Of a stretch of DNA of 15,084 nt, positions 12,350 through 15,084 are shown in pieces. The position numbers and the translations under genes were made by a program. The notes under the pieces were generated by a model. The model worked only from the letters and a program-made list of their open reading frames with translations. It was not told the DNA's origin and did no database searches. The first letter of the stretch is position 1; each line of letters opens with the position of its first letter. This DNA comes from an uncultured Bacteroidales bacterium (GTDB lineage Bacteria > Bacteroidota > Bacteroidia > Bacteroidales > Paludibacteraceae), in the NCBI GenBank assembly GCA_937901225.1, contig CALCGX010000051.1, forward strand, positions 1 to 15,084. Reading direction: 5' to 3'.

Positions 12350-13678
12350 ATGAATCGTAGAACAATTATTATTTTGTCATGCGTAGTCTATGTTGCTGCT
12401 ATGACTAGTATGTTTCACTTTGTTGAAAAATATATAGAATATAAAAACAATAAATTATATCAGGAGATTACTGATTTCTTTTATGAAGTTTTTGAAGGTG
12501 AAGAATATGGAGGAACATACATTGATATAATTTACACAAACAAAAATATAGATTATAAAAAAGTAGATATTCCTTCTAAAATGCCTTCAATCATCCATAA
12601 TGGACAAGTGTGCAATATAGACGGAAGTGAAGAATGGGATGAAAAATATGGTGATATTATTAAGTTGTATTCATTAGATATAGATCAAGAATATACTAAA
12701 AGTAATGAAGGATGGAGATTGGCACAAATTCGATTTAATCCCGAAAATAAATCTGAAATTATATTAACAGAATTATGTCCATATGCTATTGGTTATACAA
12801 GAAATTGGGATGTCCCCAACATCAATACTATTACATCAGATGTTCTTGAAAGCATGACAACTGGTTCTCAAAAGGGAATATGGGGGACACTCAAACAAGA
12901 GTATCTAACAACAATCATTAGCAAAATCAAATCTTACAAAAATAAATATTACTATATAGGAATAGAACAATCTTCTTTTGTTAAAAGTCAGCAATTATTT
13001 AATTCTGGAGGTGGATATTACTTCGGTAATGAACACTATTTTAGAGAGGGAGGATGGTTATCAGGAAATGGGTGGAGATGTTATTTTGCACAAACTCAAC
13101 CATATATTATTTCTATTAGAGAAAAAGATGGAGATCCTATGCATAGAAATAAAATATCATTGCAAATAGTATATTCGATTTTGATAACAATATTGTTTCT
13201 ATTGAGCATAATCCCTCTTTGGTTGAAAGAAAGACAATTCCAAAAAATAAGCAACGAGAATTTATATGAGGTTTTATGTAGAGTATGTCATCCCTCTAGG
13301 TTTGCTTTTACTAAAAACTATAATAAAGATAAGGTTGATCTAGCGAATGATATTTTCAAAAGAATACAAAATATTTCTCCAGATAATTTAGAATTACTTC
13401 GTATTATTGAAGTTGAAGCTAAGGAAAAATTAGGAATAAAAATCATAGATAATGAATTATTGGATGTTTTGAAAAAGAAAGTTAATCCCAAGCAATTTGT
13501 ACATCCATATAATCCAGAGAAGTTAGAATTAGCAAATGATTTATATAATAGATTGCTTAAGGATGATTTAACTTATAGCGAATATATTGATATAAGAAAA
13601 AAAGCAAATATATTATCTAATAAAACTAACGAAAATGAAACAAATATTGAATATGCTACAGAAGATGAATCTGTTTAA
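12350..13678 (+). CDS. Unknown two-pass membrane protein with a C-terminal repeat
   Basis: A 442-aa protein that I do not recognise as a whole. One membrane segment is at the N-terminus (about 5-23) and one at about 270-290, enclosing a 240-residue domain rich in Tyr, Gly and Asn, probably on the outer side of the membrane. After the second segment come two related units: residues 305-361 (LYEVL...HPSRF...YNKDKVDLANDIFKRI) and 370-423 (LLDVL...NPKQF...YNPEKLELANDLYNRL). This NPxxF-(P)YxxEKxxLANxLY pattern looks like a small helical repeat that also occurs at the C-terminus of other Bacteroidetes proteins of unknown role. The gene is visibly AT-rich compared with the left half of the window. 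Its end overlaps the next gene by 14 bp. Confidence 0.8.
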   Translation: MNRRTIIILSCVVYVAAMTSMFHFVEKYIEYKNNKLYQEITDFFYEVFEGEEYGGTYIDIIYTNKNIDYKKVDIPSKMPSIIHNGQVCNIDGSEEWDEKYGDIIKLYSLDIDQEYTKSNEGWRLAQIRFNPENKSEIILTELCPYAIGYTRNWDVPNINTITSDVLESMTTGSQKGIWGTLKQEYLTTIISKIKSYKNKYYYIGIEQSSFVKSQQLFNSGGGYYFGNEHYFREGGWLSGNGWRCYFAQTQPYIISIREKDGDPMHRNKISLQIVYSILITILFLLSIIPLWLKERQFQKISNENLYEVLCRVCHPSRFAFTKNYNKDKVDLANDIFKRIQNISPDNLELLRIIEVEAKEKLGIKIIDNELLDVLKKKVNPKQFVHPYNPEKLELANDLYNRLLKDDLTYSEYIDIRKKANILSNKTNENETNIEYATEDESV

Positions 13679-14036
13679 GAAATTAGTTGTATTCATATTA
13701 TTACTCTCTTTCTTCCCAACTGATCTGTTTGCTGGAATCGATTATTCTAAATATGATACTATATTCCTTAGTGAAGGAGAAGAAGTCTTAAAGTGCACTC
13801 TCGGGGCTATTGCTTGTTTTTTAGTATATTTCATTTTGCATAAATCTATATATAAAAATGCAGAAAATAAACCAAGTTGCTTTATTGTATTATTCCACTC
13901 CTTATTGCTACTTGGAGGAGTTGTACTATTAATACCGTTAATCTCATATCTGCAATTTTTTGTAGTCGGCATTTTAATGCCAATAGCTCTTATTGTTGGC
14001 TTAATATTATGGATATTTGGTTTTTTCCATGAATAA
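13665..14036 (+). CDS. Unknown small membrane protein with signal peptide
   Basis: A 123-aa protein, not recognised. The start at 13665 gives a clear signal sequence, MNLFKKLVVFILLLSFF followed by PTDLFA, with likely cleavage before GIDYS. Earlier in-frame ATGs at 13653 and 13635 are less likely because they add polar residues before it. Three further hydrophobic segments are at about 43-60, 72-95 and 98-120. It overlaps the end of the 442-aa gene by 14 bp, so translation is probably coupled and the two products may work together at the membrane. Confidence 0.75.
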   Translation: MNLFKKLVVFILLLSFFPTDLFAGIDYSKYDTIFLSEGEEVLKCTLGAIACFLVYFILHKSIYKNAENKPSCFIVLFHSLLLLGGVVLLIPLISYLQFFVVGILMPIALIVGLILWIFGFFHE

Positions 14037-14075
14037 AATGATTAACATATTTGTAATTATAGAAATTCAAGTCCT

Positions 14076-14249
14076 ATGAATATTTTTGAAATAATACTTC
14101 TTATAGTATTTGGTATCCCTACTATAATAAGTGGAATTTTGGTTTTATATGGAATTATTTCCTCTGCTTTTAAAAGTGACTATAGGTGGGGAATAATAGC
14201 TATTTTGAGTTTTATTATTCTTGTATTGTTGGGAAGATACTTAGAATAG
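14076..14249 (+). CDS. Small 57-aa two-pass membrane protein
   Basis: An open frame starting MNIFEIILLIVFGIP and ending LLGRYLE, with two hydrophobic segments (about 3-30 and 39-53) joined by a short polar turn FKSDYRWG. It lies 39 bp after the previous gene in the same direction, and its AT-rich codon use matches the group. No family is recognised. Confidence 0.6.
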   Translation: MNIFEIILLIVFGIPTIISGILVLYGIISSAFKSDYRWGIIAILSFIILVLLGRYLE

Positions 14250-14291
14250 TTACATTCATTTTTTTCTCGGTTAGTAAAAAACTATTTCGAG

Positions 14292-14326
14292 CCACCATAT
14301 TCTATCACGAGGTTGCGAAATGGTGG
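14292..14326. repeat. Inverted repeat in the 14250-14353 gap
   Basis: CCACCAT (14292-14298) pairs with ATGGTGG (14320-14326), and the overlapping ATTTCG (14284-14289) can pair instead with CGAAAT (14316-14321). No T-run follows, so it is more likely a regulatory or repeat hairpin than a terminator. Confidence 0.4.
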
Positions 14327-14353
14327 TAAAAATCTCTAACTCCTTCTCAAATA

Positions 14354-14935
14354 ATGAAAACTAAACTAAAGAAGCAATTATACAAACTACTGATAACCTT
14401 TTTAGTGGCTATAGCAATAGTTCTATCCCTTCGATTGGGATTATTTACTCCGCACCATAATTTAGCACAACGCCCCGACATTCTTTATCGAATAGTTGAT
14501 ATTGAACTGCCAGATACACTCCGTACTGAACAATACAATAATCTTGATCGCGCTGCAAGTAGCTTTGATTGTTTTGATTGTATTATCACTTTCAAAGACA
14601 CCTTGTCTGATAACACTATTGCTGAATTGGATTATTTATGTCAGAACAACGATAATTGGGAGAAAAAGCAAATAATTACCTCCCAAGAGGAACATATAAA
14701 TACTCATGAAACTTACTACTGTTATATAAAGGAGGGAACATTCCATAGTATTGTTTGTTTGATATATGATGACCACGCCAAAGTGGAGTATTCTATTGAT
14801 GAAATGGAAGGTGTATATTTCTTCCTATCGTTATTGGCATTGTTCGCAATTATTGTTTCTATACAAATCTTGCGCCTCATTATTATGGGTGTAAAATTAC
14901 TCAAAAATCACCATACTAATTCCCTACAACAATGA
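14354..14935 (+). CDS. Unknown two-pass membrane protein with a cysteine-containing middle domain
   Basis: A 193-aa protein, not recognised. Membrane segments are at about 11-30 and 153-179. Between them lies a domain of about 120 residues with five cysteines (C73, C76, C96, C123, C135), which points to an extracytoplasmic site where disulfides could form. The C-terminus is a short basic tail. The stop overlaps the start of the next gene (ATGA, 14932-14935), a sign of coupled translation with the lipoprotein that follows. Confidence 0.75.
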   Translation: MKTKLKKQLYKLLITFLVAIAIVLSLRLGLFTPHHNLAQRPDILYRIVDIELPDTLRTEQYNNLDRAASSFDCFDCIITFKDTLSDNTIAELDYLCQNNDNWEKKQIITSQEEHINTHETYYCYIKEGTFHSIVCLIYDDHAKVEYSIDEMEGVYFFLSLLALFAIIVSIQILRLIIMGVKLLKNHHTNSLQQ

Positions 14936-15084
14936 AACCCCTACTAATCCTCCCCATCGCTCTTCTTTTAACATTTACCTCTTGCACCAAACAAGTAACA
15001 TCTTCTGAGCAAGATAACATAACCGACTCCACGCTAACTCACATCTTCCATGCCACATTAGATAGTACGCGCACAATCATGGAA
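14932..15084 (+). CDS. Lipoprotein, 3' part beyond the window
   Basis: The first 51 residues of an open frame that runs off the right edge. The N-terminus is a lipoprotein signal: a positive residue, a hydrophobic run LLILPIALLLTF, and the lipobox ending at C18 (FTSC). The mature part starts with a polar Ser/Thr/Asp-rich stretch. It overlaps the previous gene by 4 bp. Function cannot be told from this fragment. Confidence 0.75.
   Translation, partial: MKPLLILPIALLLTFTSCTKQVTSSEQDNITDSTLTHIFHATLDSTRTIME

Overview
The window comes from a Bacteroidota chromosome, most likely a gut-type member of the order Bacteroidales; the genus cannot be set from the sequence. The main sign is the promoter type. 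Several genes have the Bacteroidetes housekeeping pattern TTTG (or CTTG), about 20 bases, then TAnnTTTG, and clear Shine-Dalgarno sequences are nearly absent. The gene set (stand-alone tryptophanase, rsfS-ftsH, secreted M16 protease, DUF1016 nucleases) fits the same group.

Left part, 1-9330, ordinary chromosome. A tRNA-Gly(GCC) runs off the left edge on the minus strand. A plus-strand cluster follows: a TtcA-like PP-loop enzyme, a small DUF486 membrane protein and a low-molecular-weight tyrosine phosphatase, closed by a bidirectional terminator. Facing it is a minus-strand cluster, rsfS - ftsH - M16 zinc protease, which joins ribosome silencing to membrane and envelope proteolysis. A divergent promoter pair separates rsfS from a highly codon-biased tryptophanase gene, tnaA, which ends at a strong terminator.

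Right part, 9330-15084, accessory DNA. It holds a DUF1016/YhcG-type PDDEXK nuclease with palindromic repeats inside its coding sequence, an N-terminal fragment of a second DUF1016 gene lying between two 31-bp direct repeats, a nested palindrome of about 136 nt followed by a terminator-like hairpin, and a DUF805 membrane protein. Next come five small, AT-rich, tightly packed genes for membrane proteins or lipoproteins with no recognisable function. The last, a lipoprotein, is cut by the right edge.

The most unusual signal is a set of short-period tandem tracts in the left part. Each tract has its own degenerate unit kept strictly in register, with periods of 7, 9 or 11 bp. Seven-bp tracts occur in intergenic spaces and also inside three coding sequences (ttcA, the phosphatase, the 3' end of ftsH). 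A 9-bp tract forms the tnaA leader. An 11-bp tract of about 220 bp lies downstream of tnaA between two 7-bp tracts. The right part shows almost none of this. The other main candidates are the palindromes in the DUF1016 gene, which show compensatory changes, and the nested palindrome at 11565-11700.
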